DNA of 64,000 nt from Clostridia bacterium (GTDB lineage Bacteria > Bacillota > Clostridia > Christensenellales > Pumilibacteraceae). The notes below the pieces were generated by a model. The model ran no database searches. It worked only from the letters and a program-made list of their open reading frames with translations, and was not told the DNA's origin. The stretch is from assembly GCA_022793815.1 (NCBI GenBank), contig JAAWDP010000003.1, positions 1 to 64,000 of the forward strand. The letters are read 5' to 3'. Of the stretch, positions 51,466 through 60,415 are shown one piece after another. Both the position numbers and the translations under genes were made by a program. Position 1 is the stretch's first letter; each line of letters begins with the position of its first letter.

Positions 51466-52377
51466 TTATCGCAATTCCTTCAAATCGTAAGGCGTAATCT
51501 GGTAGACGCAGTAATTCAGCCAGTTGGAAATCAGCAGCGATTCGTGCGCGCGCCAGCTCATGAACGGTTTGCCGTTGCGGTAGTAATGTTTGGGACGTTT
51601 GGTTTTCAGTCCGCGTCCGCGGTCGCGCCTGTATTCGTCGTCGAGCGTGTTTACGTCGTACTCGCCGTGGCCGAATACGAACACGTGGCGCAAGTCCTTG
51701 CTGGCGACAAGGTAGAGCCCCGCCTCGTCGGAATCCGCAAGCACCGTCAAAGCGTCTGTCTTTTCCACGTCCTCGCGTCTGACGAAAGTATAACGCGAGT
51801 GAGGCGCATGAAACACGTCGTTGAATCCGCGCACGAGCGGATTGGTTCTGTCGTAAACATTATGCTCGAATACGCCGAACATCTTTTCTTCGAGCGGGTA
51901 TTTTTTTATGCCGTAAAGTCCGTACATTGCCGCCTGGGCAGCCCAGCATATATACATGGAAGAATACACGTTGCTCTGAGCCCAAGTCATAATACGGTTA
52001 AGTTCGTCCCAGTAAGCCACCGACGTAAACTCCATTTTTTCCACCGGCGCACCCGTTATAATCAGTCCGTCGAACTTCAAATGCCGAGCAACCGCCTCGT
52101 CGAAAGTCATATAAAAGGATTTGAGATATTCTTCGTCAGTATGCTTTGATTCATAGGTGGCGGTGCGGATAAGCACTATTTCCGCTTGCAGAGGCGTATT
52201 GCCTATGAGCCTGAGCAGTTGGGTTTCTGTGGCGGTCTTATCCGGCATAAGATTGAGAATGGCTATTTTAAGCGGACGGATTTCTTGCGAAAGCGCGCGT
52301 TCTTTCGTCATAAAGAAGATGTTTTCGCGCTCCAAAAACTTCGCCGCAGGCAAATCCGCATCAATTTTTACCGGCAT
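51466..52377 (-). CDS. metA: Homoserine O-acyltransferase MetA, probably acetyl-specific
   Basis: First step of methionine synthesis. I choose ATG 52377 (MPVKIDADLP) because GAGGAGGG is four to five bases upstream and because the family starts with MP(I/V); the longer frame to 52404 is rejected. Conserved parts are ENIFFMT, EIRPLKIAILNLMP, the catalytic Cys in YICWAAQAA, and GHGEYD. The specificity residue after GAPV is Glu (GAPVEKMEF); in characterised MetA enzymes Glu here gives acetyl-CoA use and Gly succinyl-CoA. A promoter lies at 52410-52439; the leader is short, with no room for a SAM riboswitch. Confidence 0.94.
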   Translation of the reverse strand: MPVKIDADLPAAKFLERENIFFMTKERALSQEIRPLKIAILNLMPDKTATETQLLRLIGNTPLQAEIVLIRTATYESKHTDEEYLKSFYMTFDEAVARHLKFDGLIITGAPVEKMEFTSVAYWDELNRIMTWAQSNVYSSMYICWAAQAAMYGLYGIKKYPLEEKMFGVFEHNVYDRTNPLVRGFNDVFHAPHSRYTFVRREDVEKTDALTVLADSDEAGLYLVASKDLRHVFVFGHGEYDVNTLDDEYRRDRGRGLKTKRPKHYYRNGKPFMSWRAHESLLISNWLNYCVYQITPYDLKELR

Positions 52378-52409
52378 GAATCCCTCCTCGAATAACTTTC
52401 TCATTGCAT

Positions 52410-52439
52410 ATAATACAATAAATCCGTCGGAAAAGTCAA
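52410..52439 (-). promoter_or_regulatory. Promoter of metA
   Basis: On the minus strand TTGACT (52439-52434) and TATTAT (52415-52410) are 18 bases apart; the leader is only about 25 bases. On the plus strand a TATAAT at 52521-52526 probably serves the gene at 52574. Confidence 0.7.
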
Positions 52440-52573
52440 ATAATTGGGCATATTAAGAAAGTTAAAGAAATTTTTTCGAAAATCGGCTTGATTTTTATAG
52501 CGTTTTTACGCGAATTTTGTTATAATATACAAGTAAAAAATACAGTTTCTGTTTTCAGGAGGAAACACACGGC

Positions 52574-53173
52574 ATGAACGCAAAGCAGTTGAAGTTTTTG
52601 AAACAATTCTCCTCTCTTTCGAGAGTGGATACGGTAACGGACGAAAAAGCGCTGTTTGCAAACATCAAAGAATTTTTGGAGCTTGATTACGCGCTTGCTT
52701 TGGACGTTTGGGAATTTCTTACAATAGACAAAGAGGGAACTTTGGCGGACGACCCCGACGTCGCCGCGGTTTTCGCGGATAAGCTGTATGCGATGTTTCT
52801 CAAAAAGAACGCGCAGCGCACCGTCAAAGCCGTTACCGAACTGCCGTCCGTAAGACGCGCTGTGTTTCAATACTCCCCCTCCGCCGCAAAAGGCGACTTC
52901 TTCGACATAGCGGTCGATTTCGCCGTAGCGAACAAGACACAGATTTGCGACGAAATTTTCAAATGCGTATCCAAAAACGACGCGACCGGCACTACATTCG
53001 GCGCATACATGAAGACCCTTGTCGAACGCATGTTTATAGAAATACTCAAAAAGAGCGCGGACAAGAAAATCGTTATGAACAAAAAGATGCAGGCATTGCT
53101 GCTGTCGCACATTGCCAAAATCAAAACGGAAGAAAAAGCGCTTTTACAGCAACGTCTCAGAGAAATAAGCTGA
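52574..53173 (+). CDS. Hypothetical helical protein, 199 aa
   Basis: I do not recognise this family. The product is soluble, nearly all alpha-helical by eye and charged, with repeated hydrophobic heptad-like segments and a C-terminal coiled-coil-like stretch (KIKTEEKALLQQRLREIS). CAGGAGG precedes ATG 52574, and TATAAT at 52521-52526 marks its promoter. It is the only plus-strand gene in the last 28 kb, divergent from metA, and ends in its own terminator (53207-53241). Confidence 0.7.
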   Translation: MNAKQLKFLKQFSSLSRVDTVTDEKALFANIKEFLELDYALALDVWEFLTIDKEGTLADDPDVAAVFADKLYAMFLKKNAQRTVKAVTELPSVRRAVFQYSPSAAKGDFFDIAVDFAVANKTQICDEIFKCVSKNDATGTTFGAYMKTLVERMFIEILKKSADKKIVMNKKMQALLLSHIAKIKTEEKALLQQRLREIS

Positions 53174-53206
53174 AATCTCCCCGTTTGCGAATATGTACAT
53201 TTGCTC

Positions 53207-53241
53207 AACCGTCCGATTTTGACCGAATCGGACGGTTTTTT
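53207..53241 (+). terminator. Terminator of the 199-aa protein gene
   Basis: AACCGTCCGATT (53207-53218) pairs with AATCGGACGGTT (53226-53237) perfectly and a T run follows. Confidence 0.9.
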
Positions 53242-53316
53242 CGTTTCGCCGAGCGGTCATTTCATATATATGCGCACACGTACATGCATTTTTTATGCGC
53301 TGCCCCCTTTTTGCGC

Positions 53317-53343
53317 AAAAAAAACGCAGACCGAAAGTCCGCG
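53317..53343 (-). terminator. Terminator of the ferredoxin gene
   Basis: On the minus strand CGCGGAC (53343-53337) pairs with GTCTGCG (53331-53325), followed by eight T. Confidence 0.75.
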
Positions 53344-53370
53344 CCTTTTTGTTTGCCTTCATCTGTTCGA

Positions 53371-53541
53371 TTACTCTTCCGAGATAGCGCCAACGGGGCA
53401 CTGTGCGGCACATGCTCCGCAGTCGATGCACTCGTCGGGGTTAATCCGGTAATGGTCGTCGCCCTGACTGATTGCATTTACAGGGCATTGCGATTCGCAG
53501 GAACCGCAGCTGATGCATTCGTCGCTGATTTTATGAGCCAT
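53371..53541 (-). CDS. 2[4Fe-4S] ferredoxin, clostridial type
   Basis: The 56-residue protein has two CxxCxxCxxxCP motifs (CISCGSCESQCP and CIDCGACAAQCP) and nothing else, as in clostridial ferredoxins that carry low-potential electrons. I choose ATG 53541 because GGAG lies 11 bases upstream; the GTG at 53553 overlaps that RBS. It has its own promoter and terminator. Confidence 0.96.
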   Translation of the reverse strand: MAHKISDECISCGSCESQCPVNAISQGDDHYRINPDECIDCGACAAQCPVGAISEE

Positions 53542-53602
53542 TTTCAAAGCCACTCCTTTAATTTAATATTGTTGTTTTTCGGTATATTATACCTATATGC
53601 CG

Positions 53603-53632
53603 ATTATAACACATATATCATCGGTTTGTAAA
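53603..53632 (-). promoter_or_regulatory. Promoter of the ferredoxin gene
   Basis: On the minus strand TTTACA (53632-53627) and TATAAT (53608-53603) are 18 bases apart; a second TATAAT-like box follows nearer the gene. Confidence 0.65.
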
Positions 53633-53636
53633 GTTT

Positions 53637-54515
53637 TTAATCGAGTAATTCTTTCAATTCGTCGTCGATTTTTTCCGCGTCGGGTTCTTCCGCCGCCGCA
53701 GGCGCGCCTTTTTTCTGTATCTTGTCCGCGCTCACATCGTCGAATTCGACGTTCTCTCCGTTTTCGAACTTGACCCGAACCGTTTCTTTCAACTGATTGA
53801 CCGAAACAGCCACACCCTCTCTGCCGTCCGAAAGTTTGACCGTCGAACCGAGTTTCGGCATTTTTTTATTGACCTGGGCGTAATAGTCGTTTTCGTAGCC
53901 CAGACAGCACATCAGCCGTCCGCACAGTCCGCTTATCTTTCCCGGATTAAGCGACAGATTCTGATTTTTCGCCATTTTGATTGTAACATGCGCAAAATCG
54001 GAAATATAGTCGCTGCAACAGCACGCTCTGCCGCACGGCGCTACGCCGCCTTTCATTCGGCACTCGTCGCGCGCACCTACCTGACGTAACTCTATGCGCA
54101 GTCTGAACATACTTGCAAGGTCTCTTACAAGCTCGCGGAAATCCACTCTCGCGTCGGCGGTGAAAAAGACGATGAGTTTGAGTCCGTCCAACGTAAACTC
54201 CACGTCGATGACTTTCATTTTGAGCCCGCTTGCCTCTACCTTTTCGCGTACCTGAATCAAAGCGGCGCGGCGTTTCGAGAGATTCTCTTCGGCTTTTCTC
54301 AAATCTTCGTCCGTAGCAAAACGCACAATGGGTTTGAGCGGCTGCACCACTTTGCTTTCGTCCACACAAGTGCGGCCCATGACTATTTTAGCCAGCTCCG
54401 TACCCCTTGACGTTTCGGTAATCACTTTTGCGCCGACGGGATAATCCACCCCGTCCTCCGCCGCAAAATAGTACACTTTCGGGGATTTGTCGAATTTGAC
54501 TCCTATTACTTCCAT
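53637..54515 (-). CDS. yaaT: PSP1-domain protein YaaT (RicT-like)
   Basis: The 292-residue protein has the PSP1 core (GTELAKIV..., FTADARVDFRELVRDLA) and the cysteine pattern CRMKGGVAPCGRACCC and CGRLMCCL, which in Bacillus RicT helps bind [4Fe-4S] clusters in the RicAFT complex that promotes RNase Y activity and development. A Lys/Glu/Ala tail of about 30 residues is added. It overlaps holB by ten bases, the conserved holB-yaaT order. RicA and RicF are not in this window. Confidence 0.93.
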   Translation of the reverse strand: MEVIGVKFDKSPKVYYFAAEDGVDYPVGAKVITETSRGTELAKIVMGRTCVDESKVVQPLKPIVRFATDEDLRKAEENLSKRRAALIQVREKVEASGLKMKVIDVEFTLDGLKLIVFFTADARVDFRELVRDLASMFRLRIELRQVGARDECRMKGGVAPCGRACCCSDYISDFAHVTIKMAKNQNLSLNPGKISGLCGRLMCCLGYENDYYAQVNKKMPKLGSTVKLSDGREGVAVSVNQLKETVRVKFENGENVEFDDVSADKIQKKGAPAAAEEPDAEKIDDELKELLD

Positions 54516-55456
54516 TTTGCTCTAACCTCCAAAAACGAGAACAGCATCTCGTCTATTACCGCCGAGACGGAACAATTCAGTTCCAGTCTGCGGCGTGCTC
54601 TGTCCAGCACCTGCGTTTCTTTTACCGCTACGCTCGCGGGAAACCTCTCGGCTACTTTCGCCGCATCGTATGGGATTTCGTCGGCTTTCGCCGCGCCGCA
54701 GGCGACTCGCACTCCGCTCAAAAGTATCAGTTGAATGAAATCTATTATGTCGTCGAGATTGTCGCGGTAATCGTTCAGTTTAAACATGTATTCCGCTGCG
54801 CCGCCGCTACCGTCGAGTTTCAGCACAATATCGAGCGCAATCGAGAAAAGTTTGGTATATACGGGCTGAGCAAGTATTTTCTCCGCCCGTTCGATTCTGC
54901 CGCGGCACGCTTCGAGCGCAAGATACATGCGCTCGTCGTCGGGATAGTATTTCGTAAGTTCTTTCTTCAAGTCCGCAGACGGAAACGGAGAAAGTTCCAC
55001 CTTTCTGCACCTCGATAGCACCGTGGGCAATATTTTGGTTTCGTTCGCCGCTTTTATTACGACAACCGTAACGGCAGGCGGTTCTTCCAATGTTTTGAGC
55101 AATTTGTTCTGGCTTGCCTCGTTCATGGTTTCGCCGCGGTCTATTATATAAAACTTTTTCGTAAGTTCCGTCGGCGTGACGAAAGCGGTTTCCGTAAGAA
55201 AATTCACGTCTTTGACAAGCACTTTTTCGCCGTCTTCGGGAAGATAAATTATGTCCGCAAGCGTGCGGTTGTAAACACCGTTTTCATAACGTGCGCCTAC
55301 GGCAGCGGCAAGAAACATATCGCACAAAATGTCGAGCGACACACTGTCCTCTCCCGTAAGCAAATAGGCGTGGGAAAGTGCATCGGTTTTCACGTCGCGC
55401 ATGAGCGTAGCATAAGCCGTGCTGCTTTTTATAAGTTCCGTATATCTTCTCTCCAA
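54506..55456 (-). CDS. holB: DNA polymerase III delta-prime subunit
   Basis: The 316-residue protein aligns by eye with the clamp-loader delta' subunit: an N-terminal AAA-like domain without Walker A (HAYLLTGEDS), then FYIIDRGETMNEASQNKLLKTLEEPP with the SRC finger (LPTVLSRC). The usual zinc-binding cysteines are missing. It lies between tmk and yaaT, as in Bacillus. The C-terminal half is divergent. Confidence 0.9.
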   Translation of the reverse strand: MERRYTELIKSSTAYATLMRDVKTDALSHAYLLTGEDSVSLDILCDMFLAAAVGARYENGVYNRTLADIIYLPEDGEKVLVKDVNFLTETAFVTPTELTKKFYIIDRGETMNEASQNKLLKTLEEPPAVTVVVIKAANETKILPTVLSRCRKVELSPFPSADLKKELTKYYPDDERMYLALEACRGRIERAEKILAQPVYTKLFSIALDIVLKLDGSGGAAEYMFKLNDYRDNLDDIIDFIQLILLSGVRVACGAAKADEIPYDAAKVAERFPASVAVKETQVLDRARRRLELNCSVSAVIDEMLFSFLEVRAKWK

Positions 55457-55465
55457 AGTTTCACC

Positions 55466-56089
55466 CTATTTCAGCATTCCGCGGCTTTTGAGTTCCGCGT
55501 AAAGTTTTTCATGCGTTTCGTATTTGGTTCCCGACGCATCCACCCGAACGAATCTCTTTTCCTCGTTTGCGACGGCTATGAATCCGTTGTAAACGCGCTC
55601 GTAAAAGTCGCTCTTTTCCCTTTCCATGCGGTCGCCGTCGGAAGCGCCGCCTTTGCGCGAAAACCCGTCTGCGGAATTAACGTCGAGAAACAGAGTCAAA
55701 TCGATTTCCACGCCGCCCATTGCCCAACGGTTAAGCGTCTTTATCATATCGACGTCCAGACCGCGCCCATAGCCTTGATATGCCAAAGTGGAATCGATGT
55801 AACGGTCGCAGACAACCAGCTTGCCCGCATCCAGCGCGCTTTTTATCACCTGATTTGTGTGCTGGCATCGGGACGCCTCGTACAAAAACAGTTCCGTCAG
55901 CGCGTCCATATCCGAATTATCCGCATCCAAAATGACCGCGCGTATCTTTTCGGCGATATCAGTGCCGCCGGGTTCGCGCGTGAAAACGGCATCGACTCCT
56001 TCCTTGCTCAGACGCTCGCGCAGCAATCGGACCTGCGTGGATTTGCCTACGCCGTCGCAGCCTTCGACCGTCACGAATTTACCGTTCAT
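55466..56089 (-). CDS. tmk: Thymidylate kinase
   Basis: Phosphorylates dTMP. The 207-residue protein has P-loop GCDGVGKST (about 9-17), the DRYIDSTLAYQG block and the LID region GASDGDRMER. It overlaps the upstream decarboxylase-like gene by 11 bases and is 9 bases from holB. Confidence 0.96.
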   Translation of the reverse strand: MNGKFVTVEGCDGVGKSTQVRLLRERLSKEGVDAVFTREPGGTDIAEKIRAVILDADNSDMDALTELFLYEASRCQHTNQVIKSALDAGKLVVCDRYIDSTLAYQGYGRGLDVDMIKTLNRWAMGGVEIDLTLFLDVNSADGFSRKGGASDGDRMEREKSDFYERVYNGFIAVANEEKRFVRVDASGTKYETHEKLYAELKSRGMLK

Positions 56090-57107
56090 CTCTTATCCTC
56101 ACAATACATTCGCATAGATTTCTCACATCGTCGGGAGTATCGTCCAATGTAACGATAAACACCGTTCTTTTGTCGTCAAACATTTCAGCCACGTGCCCTT
56201 TCTCTTTGAGCGCGTAGAAAAGCTCTTTTCCGCTCATTCCCAGTTTGTCCGCTTTTACCACCAGGCGCGTGAAATCGCCGTTTCTCACACAGTCTATTTT
56301 TTCGCGGAAAGCGTCGGTCGCCGCTTTCAGTCCGTCATATCCGACGGCGTTTTTCTTTGCGTATTCGACGGCGTTTTCCAACCCCGCAAGCAGAAGATAC
56401 GACGGACTTGTCGTGCCTATCAATGCAAGACAAGCTTCCGCTTTTTCGGCAAGAGTCTTATCGTTGCAACACATGTACGCACTTTGCGTATATGCGTGCA
56501 TGGTCTTATGCGCACTCATGACACACAAATCCGCAACAGAGGAAAAACCGTCTCCGAACAAATCGCGCCGCGCCGCAAAATGCGCTCCGTGCGCACTGTC
56601 GACTATCAGCAATTTGCCTGCCGCATGAACCTCGTCCGCGACCCGTGCGGAAGAAGTAATGCCGTAATAATCTGGGCTTGTTATGACAACGGCTTTCGCT
56701 TGCGGGTATTTCTTCAATGCAAGTTTCATATCGCCGACCCCGACGGCTCGGTACAATCCGTCGTCGTCTTTTCCGGTGTCGAATTCGCAGATGTCAACAC
56801 GCGCCAGTGCCGCGCCCATATCGACGCAGATGTGGCGGTTTTTAGGGGCGATAATATCTCCGCCCGCGCTCATTATTGCCGCCTTCATGCCTGCGGACGA
56901 ACCGCCGACAAGAAAGAAACAATATTTCGAACCGTAGAACTTTGCCGCTTTTTCCTGCGCCTTGTATACGCCGAGCGACGGAAAGACGCCGCCGTCCCCG
57001 CCTATTTCGGTCAAATCGTTTAAATCGAGCGACCCTTTATGCCCGGGCGTGTGCCAGCGCTTAAAACCGCCGTCGGCGTATTTTTTCATGCGGCTGTCGA
57101 TACTCAT
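56079..57107 (-). CDS. Orn/Lys/Arg decarboxylase-like PLP protein (YaaO-like, short)
   Basis: A fold-type I PLP protein of 342 residues with TPGHKGS (about 20-26), the cofactor-binding DSAHGAHF, and the PLP lysine in SAHKTMHAYTQSAYM. It matches the Orn/Lys/Arg decarboxylase family but lacks the C-terminal domain, so it is shorter than the usual 470-490. The neighbouring tmk-holB-yaaT is as in Bacillus, where yaaO has this place. The substrate is unknown. It starts one base after lysS ends. Confidence 0.85.
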   Translation of the reverse strand: MSIDSRMKKYADGGFKRWHTPGHKGSLDLNDLTEIGGDGGVFPSLGVYKAQEKAAKFYGSKYCFFLVGGSSAGMKAAIMSAGGDIIAPKNRHICVDMGAALARVDICEFDTGKDDDGLYRAVGVGDMKLALKKYPQAKAVVITSPDYYGITSSARVADEVHAAGKLLIVDSAHGAHFAARRDLFGDGFSSVADLCVMSAHKTMHAYTQSAYMCCNDKTLAEKAEACLALIGTTSPSYLLLAGLENAVEYAKKNAVGYDGLKAATDAFREKIDCVRNGDFTRLVVKADKLGMSGKELFYALKEKGHVAEMFDDKRTVFIVTLDDTPDDVRNLCECIVRIRDER

Positions 57108-58613
57108 TTATTTTTTCGGTTTCATGGTCGGGAACAGCAGCACATCCCTTATTGACGCGCAGTCGGTAAACAGCATCACCATGCGGTCTATGCCGAGTCC
57201 CAATCCGCCCGTCGGAGGCATTCCGTATTCCAGCGCCGTGACGAAATCGTCGTCCTTTTCCTGGGCGTCCTCGTCGCCTTGGGTTTTGAGTTTCGCCTGT
57301 GCCTCGAACCGCGACTTTTGGTCTATCGGGTCGTTCAGTTCGGAATAGGCGTTACCCATTTCCATACCGTTCATGAACACTTCGAAACGGTACGTCATTT
57401 CGGGATTATCCTTATCCTTTTTCGCAAGCGGACTTATTTCTATCGGATACTCCGTTATGAAAGTGGGCTGCACCAGCTGTTTCTCTACCAGTTGGTCGAA
57501 TGCCGCATACAGTATTCTGCCCACGCTTGTCGCGTTGCCGTCCAGTTCTACGCCTTTCGCCGCCGCCGCTTTCGCCGCGGCTTTGACGTCCATTCCAGTA
57601 AAATCGATACCCGCGAATTTCTTTACGGCGTCTTTCATGGTATAGCGCGCCCACGGCCGGGCAAGATTTATTTCCGTACCCTGATACGTTATCTTTCCGC
57701 CGCAGCCCAATGCGCTGCCCGCCGCCTCGTAAATTTCTTCGGTGAGATTCATCATGTCGTTGTAATCCGCATAAGCCTGATACAGTTCCATCATGGTGAA
57801 CTCGGGGTTATGTTTTACGTCCATGCCCTCGTTACGGAACATTCTGCCGAGTTCGTACACTCTTTCCATTCCGCCGACGATAAGCCTTTTGAGATAGAGC
57901 TCGGGAGCAATACGCATGTACATATCGAGGTTGAGCGTGTTGTGGTGAGTGACGAACGGTCTTGCCGCCGCACCGCCCGCAACCGTATTCAAAATGGGCG
58001 TTTCCACCTCTGTAAAGCCCTTGTCCTCCAAAAGCCGTCTTATCGCGCTGATAAGTGCCGCACGTTTTTTGAACGTAGTCATGACCTCTGGATTGGCAAT
58101 CAAATCGACATAGCGCTGACGGTAGCGCAAATCGTTGTCTTTGAGTCCGTGCCACTTTTCGGGAAGCGGCAGCAGCGATTTACTGAGCATCACGCAGTCG
58201 GTAACCGCGACGGATACTTCGCCTTTATGCGTCGTAAACACTTCACCTTCGACTCCGATTATATCGCCTATGTCGTATTTTTTTATCTCGGCGTATCTGT
58301 CGCCCAGCGTATCGGATTTGAGGTATATCTGAATCTGCCCCGCACTGTCGAGCACGTGCGCAAAAGCCGCCTTGCCCATTATGCGTTTGGATATAAGACG
58401 TCCGGCTATTTTGACTTTTTTGCCCGTGAGTTCTTCCACGTCCGTTTTGATTTCTTCGGATTTGTGCGTGCGCTCGAAACGGGTCTGTTCGTAAGGGTTG
58501 TTGCCCGACGCCGTCATCTCTTCGAGTTTGGACAGCCGCACCGCGCGGATTTCGCTTTCGTCCTGTTCGACCTGCGGTGCCGCCGCAGGCTTGTTATTGT
58601 TGTTATCGGCCAT
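57108..58613 (-). CDS. lysS: Lysyl-tRNA synthetase, class II
   Basis: The 501-residue enzyme has an N-terminal OB-fold (VKIAGRLISKRIMGKAAF), motif 2 (FRNEGMDVKHNPEFTMME) and motif 3 (GLGIDRMVML) of class II synthetases. A ten-residue hydrophilic N-terminal stretch (ADNNNNK) precedes. There is only 47 bases between it and greA and no T-box leader. It heads the operon with the YaaO-like protein, tmk, holB and yaaT. Confidence 0.96.
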   Translation of the reverse strand: MADNNNNKPAAAPQVEQDESEIRAVRLSKLEEMTASGNNPYEQTRFERTHKSEEIKTDVEELTGKKVKIAGRLISKRIMGKAAFAHVLDSAGQIQIYLKSDTLGDRYAEIKKYDIGDIIGVEGEVFTTHKGEVSVAVTDCVMLSKSLLPLPEKWHGLKDNDLRYRQRYVDLIANPEVMTTFKKRAALISAIRRLLEDKGFTEVETPILNTVAGGAAARPFVTHHNTLNLDMYMRIAPELYLKRLIVGGMERVYELGRMFRNEGMDVKHNPEFTMMELYQAYADYNDMMNLTEEIYEAAGSALGCGGKITYQGTEINLARPWARYTMKDAVKKFAGIDFTGMDVKAAAKAAAAKGVELDGNATSVGRILYAAFDQLVEKQLVQPTFITEYPIEISPLAKKDKDNPEMTYRFEVFMNGMEMGNAYSELNDPIDQKSRFEAQAKLKTQGDEDAQEKDDDFVTALEYGMPPTGGLGLGIDRMVMLFTDCASIRDVLLFPTMKPKK

Positions 58614-58660
58614 AAATTATGACTTGACCTCCTCTTGCCGCATTTACGGATTTGTACGCT

Positions 58661-59134
58661 TTACTTTTTGTTGCCTTCGATTTTAACCACTTTAAAGCGG
58701 AATTCGCCTCTTGCGGTTTTAACGAGAGCTTCTTCGTTTTTGCGTTTTCCGAGCAATGCTTTTCCCACGGGCGATTCGTTGCTTATGCGGTTTTCCATGG
58801 GATTGGATTCGTGCGTGCCGACTATTTCATAGCGGGTTTCCTCGCCCGAACGCATGTCCTTTATGACGACTTTGCAGCCGATGTCGACTTTGTCGTCGCC
58901 TGTTTTGCTTATGAGTTTGACATTTGCAAGCTTCGCTTCGATTTCTATAATCTCGGCTTCCATTTTCGCCTGTTCGTCTTTTGCTATGTCGTATTCGGCG
59001 TTCTCGCTCAAATCGCCGAATTCGCGTGCGACTCTAATCTTTTCCGCCATTTCGGCTCTGCCGTGAACTTTGAGATATTCGAGACGCTCTTCAAGTTCCT
59101 TTTTGCCTTCCGCAGTCATGAAAACTTCTGCCAT
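58661..59134 (-). CDS. greA: Transcription elongation factor GreA
   Basis: The 157-residue protein has the N-terminal coiled-coil finger with the acidic tip (GDLSENAEYDIAKDEQ) and the C-terminal FKBP-like domain (ISNESPVGKALLGKR). GreA stimulates RNA cleavage by stalled RNA polymerase. It has its own promoter and probably is cotranscribed with lysS, a common greA-lysS pair in Firmicutes. Confidence 0.96.
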   Translation of the reverse strand: MAEVFMTAEGKKELEERLEYLKVHGRAEMAEKIRVAREFGDLSENAEYDIAKDEQAKMEAEIIEIEAKLANVKLISKTGDDKVDIGCKVVIKDMRSGEETRYEIVGTHESNPMENRISNESPVGKALLGKRKNEEALVKTARGEFRFKVVKIEGNKK

Positions 59135-59202
59135 ATTTTAAAAACCTCTTTGTTTTGAATTTTCGTTATCTGCCTGCGGCATAAACCGCGGACACCGAAT
59201 AA

Positions 59203-59231
59203 AGTATATATTATTTTGCCGTAAATGTCAA
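59203..59231 (-). promoter_or_regulatory. Promoter of greA-lysS
   Basis: On the minus strand TTGACA (59231-59226) and TATACT (59208-59203) are 17 bases apart; the -35 box covers the stop codon of the aminotransferase gene. Confidence 0.8.
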
Positions 59232-60415
59232 CCTCTTAAAAGTCCGCCGACAAACTCTTCTATCCTCGCGCAGGCGTCGGAAAGAGTATGAAGCGAACAG
59301 GCATACGAACAGCGCACGAAATCCCTGCCGCTTTCGCCGAACGCGCTTCCAGGAACAACCGCAACGTGCTTTTGTTTCAACAGTCTTTCCGCAAAAGCGT
59401 CGCCGTCCAGTCCCGTTTTCTTAACGCACGGAAAAGCGTAAAACGCGCCGCGCGGAGTGAAACAGTCCAACCCCATTGAGTTGAATCTCGATACAAGATA
59501 TTTTCTGCGCATATCGTACTGTCCGCGCATATAAGACACGTCGGCATAGTCCTCCGTTTTGCCTTCTTTCAAAGCGTACAGGGCGGCATACTGCGCGAAA
59601 GTGGGCGCGCACATAATTGTGTACTGGTGTATTTTGAGCATTGCCGCGCTTATCTCTTTCGGCGCGGCGACATATCCGAGCCGCCAGCCCGTCATTGCAA
59701 ACGCTTTCGAAAATCCCGAAATGAAAACACAGCGTTCCTTCATTCCGTCCGCCGCGCACACGGAAATGTGCTTTCCGCCGTAAGTCAGTTCGGCATAGAT
59801 TTCATCGGAAATAACGCTCAAATCATACTTCTTTATCACGGCGGTGATTTCGTCCAATGCGGACTTATCCATAACCGCTCCGGTAGGATTGTTCGGATAA
59901 GGAAGTATCAGCACTTTGGTCTTTTCGGTGATTGCTTTTTCCAGGTTCGCCGCCGTAAGCACGAAACCGTCCTCCGCATACGTTGGAACGGGTACCGCCG
60001 CGCCGCCCGCAAGCATAATTCCCGGCACGTAACTTACGTAAGACGGGTCCGGCACAAGCACTTCGTCGCCCGGCGTGACCAAAACCCTGAGCGCCAAGTC
60101 GATTGCCTCGCTTGCCCCTACGGTAACGAACAGCTCGGTATCGGCGCAATAATGCAAATCGAACCGCGACGCGAGGTACTCGGAAATTTCCGCGCGCAGC
60201 TGTTTGAGTCCTCTGTTGGAAGTATAGGACGTATAGCCTTTTTGGATGCTGCGCACCGCCGCATTGCGGACATTCCACGGCGTGACGAAATCGGGCTCGC
60301 CCACGCCCAAAGATATCGCGTCGGGAATTTCCGCCGCAATATCGAAAAACTTTCTTATGCCGCTCGGCTTTATTTCTTTTACCGTCGGATTTATTCTGTC
60401 GCCGGCTCCTTTCAC
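59228..60415 (-). CDS. Class I/II PLP aminotransferase
   Basis: The 395-residue protein is an aspartate-aminotransferase-family enzyme with GVGEPDF, YTSNRG, PNNPTG, SDEIYAEL and the PLP lysine in SGFSKAFAMTGWRLGY, plus the substrate-carboxylate Arg in FVRCSYA. It overlaps the Lrp-type regulator gene upstream by four bases (ATGA), the usual pairing of an Lrp regulator and its target aminotransferase. Whether it acts on aspartate, alanine or aromatic substrates cannot be told. Confidence 0.92.
   Translation of the reverse strand: MKGAGDRINPTVKEIKPSGIRKFFDIAAEIPDAISLGVGEPDFVTPWNVRNAAVRSIQKGYTSYTSNRGLKQLRAEISEYLASRFDLHYCADTELFVTVGASEAIDLALRVLVTPGDEVLVPDPSYVSYVPGIMLAGGAAVPVPTYAEDGFVLTAANLEKAITEKTKVLILPYPNNPTGAVMDKSALDEITAVIKKYDLSVISDEIYAELTYGGKHISVCAADGMKERCVFISGFSKAFAMTGWRLGYVAAPKEISAAMLKIHQYTIMCAPTFAQYAALYALKEGKTEDYADVSYMRGQYDMRRKYLVSRFNSMGLDCFTPRGAFYAFPCVKKTGLDGDAFAERLLKQKHVAVVPGSAFGESGRDFVRCSYACSLHTLSDACARIEEFVGGLLRG

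Noticed and set aside
52378..52440. Possible SAM riboswitch upstream of metA
   Set aside because: The promoter is only about 25 bases from the start codon, leaving no room for a riboswitch.
58614..58660. Possible T-box leader before lysS
   Set aside because: Only 47 bases separate greA and lysS and no T-box sequence or terminator hairpin is seen.
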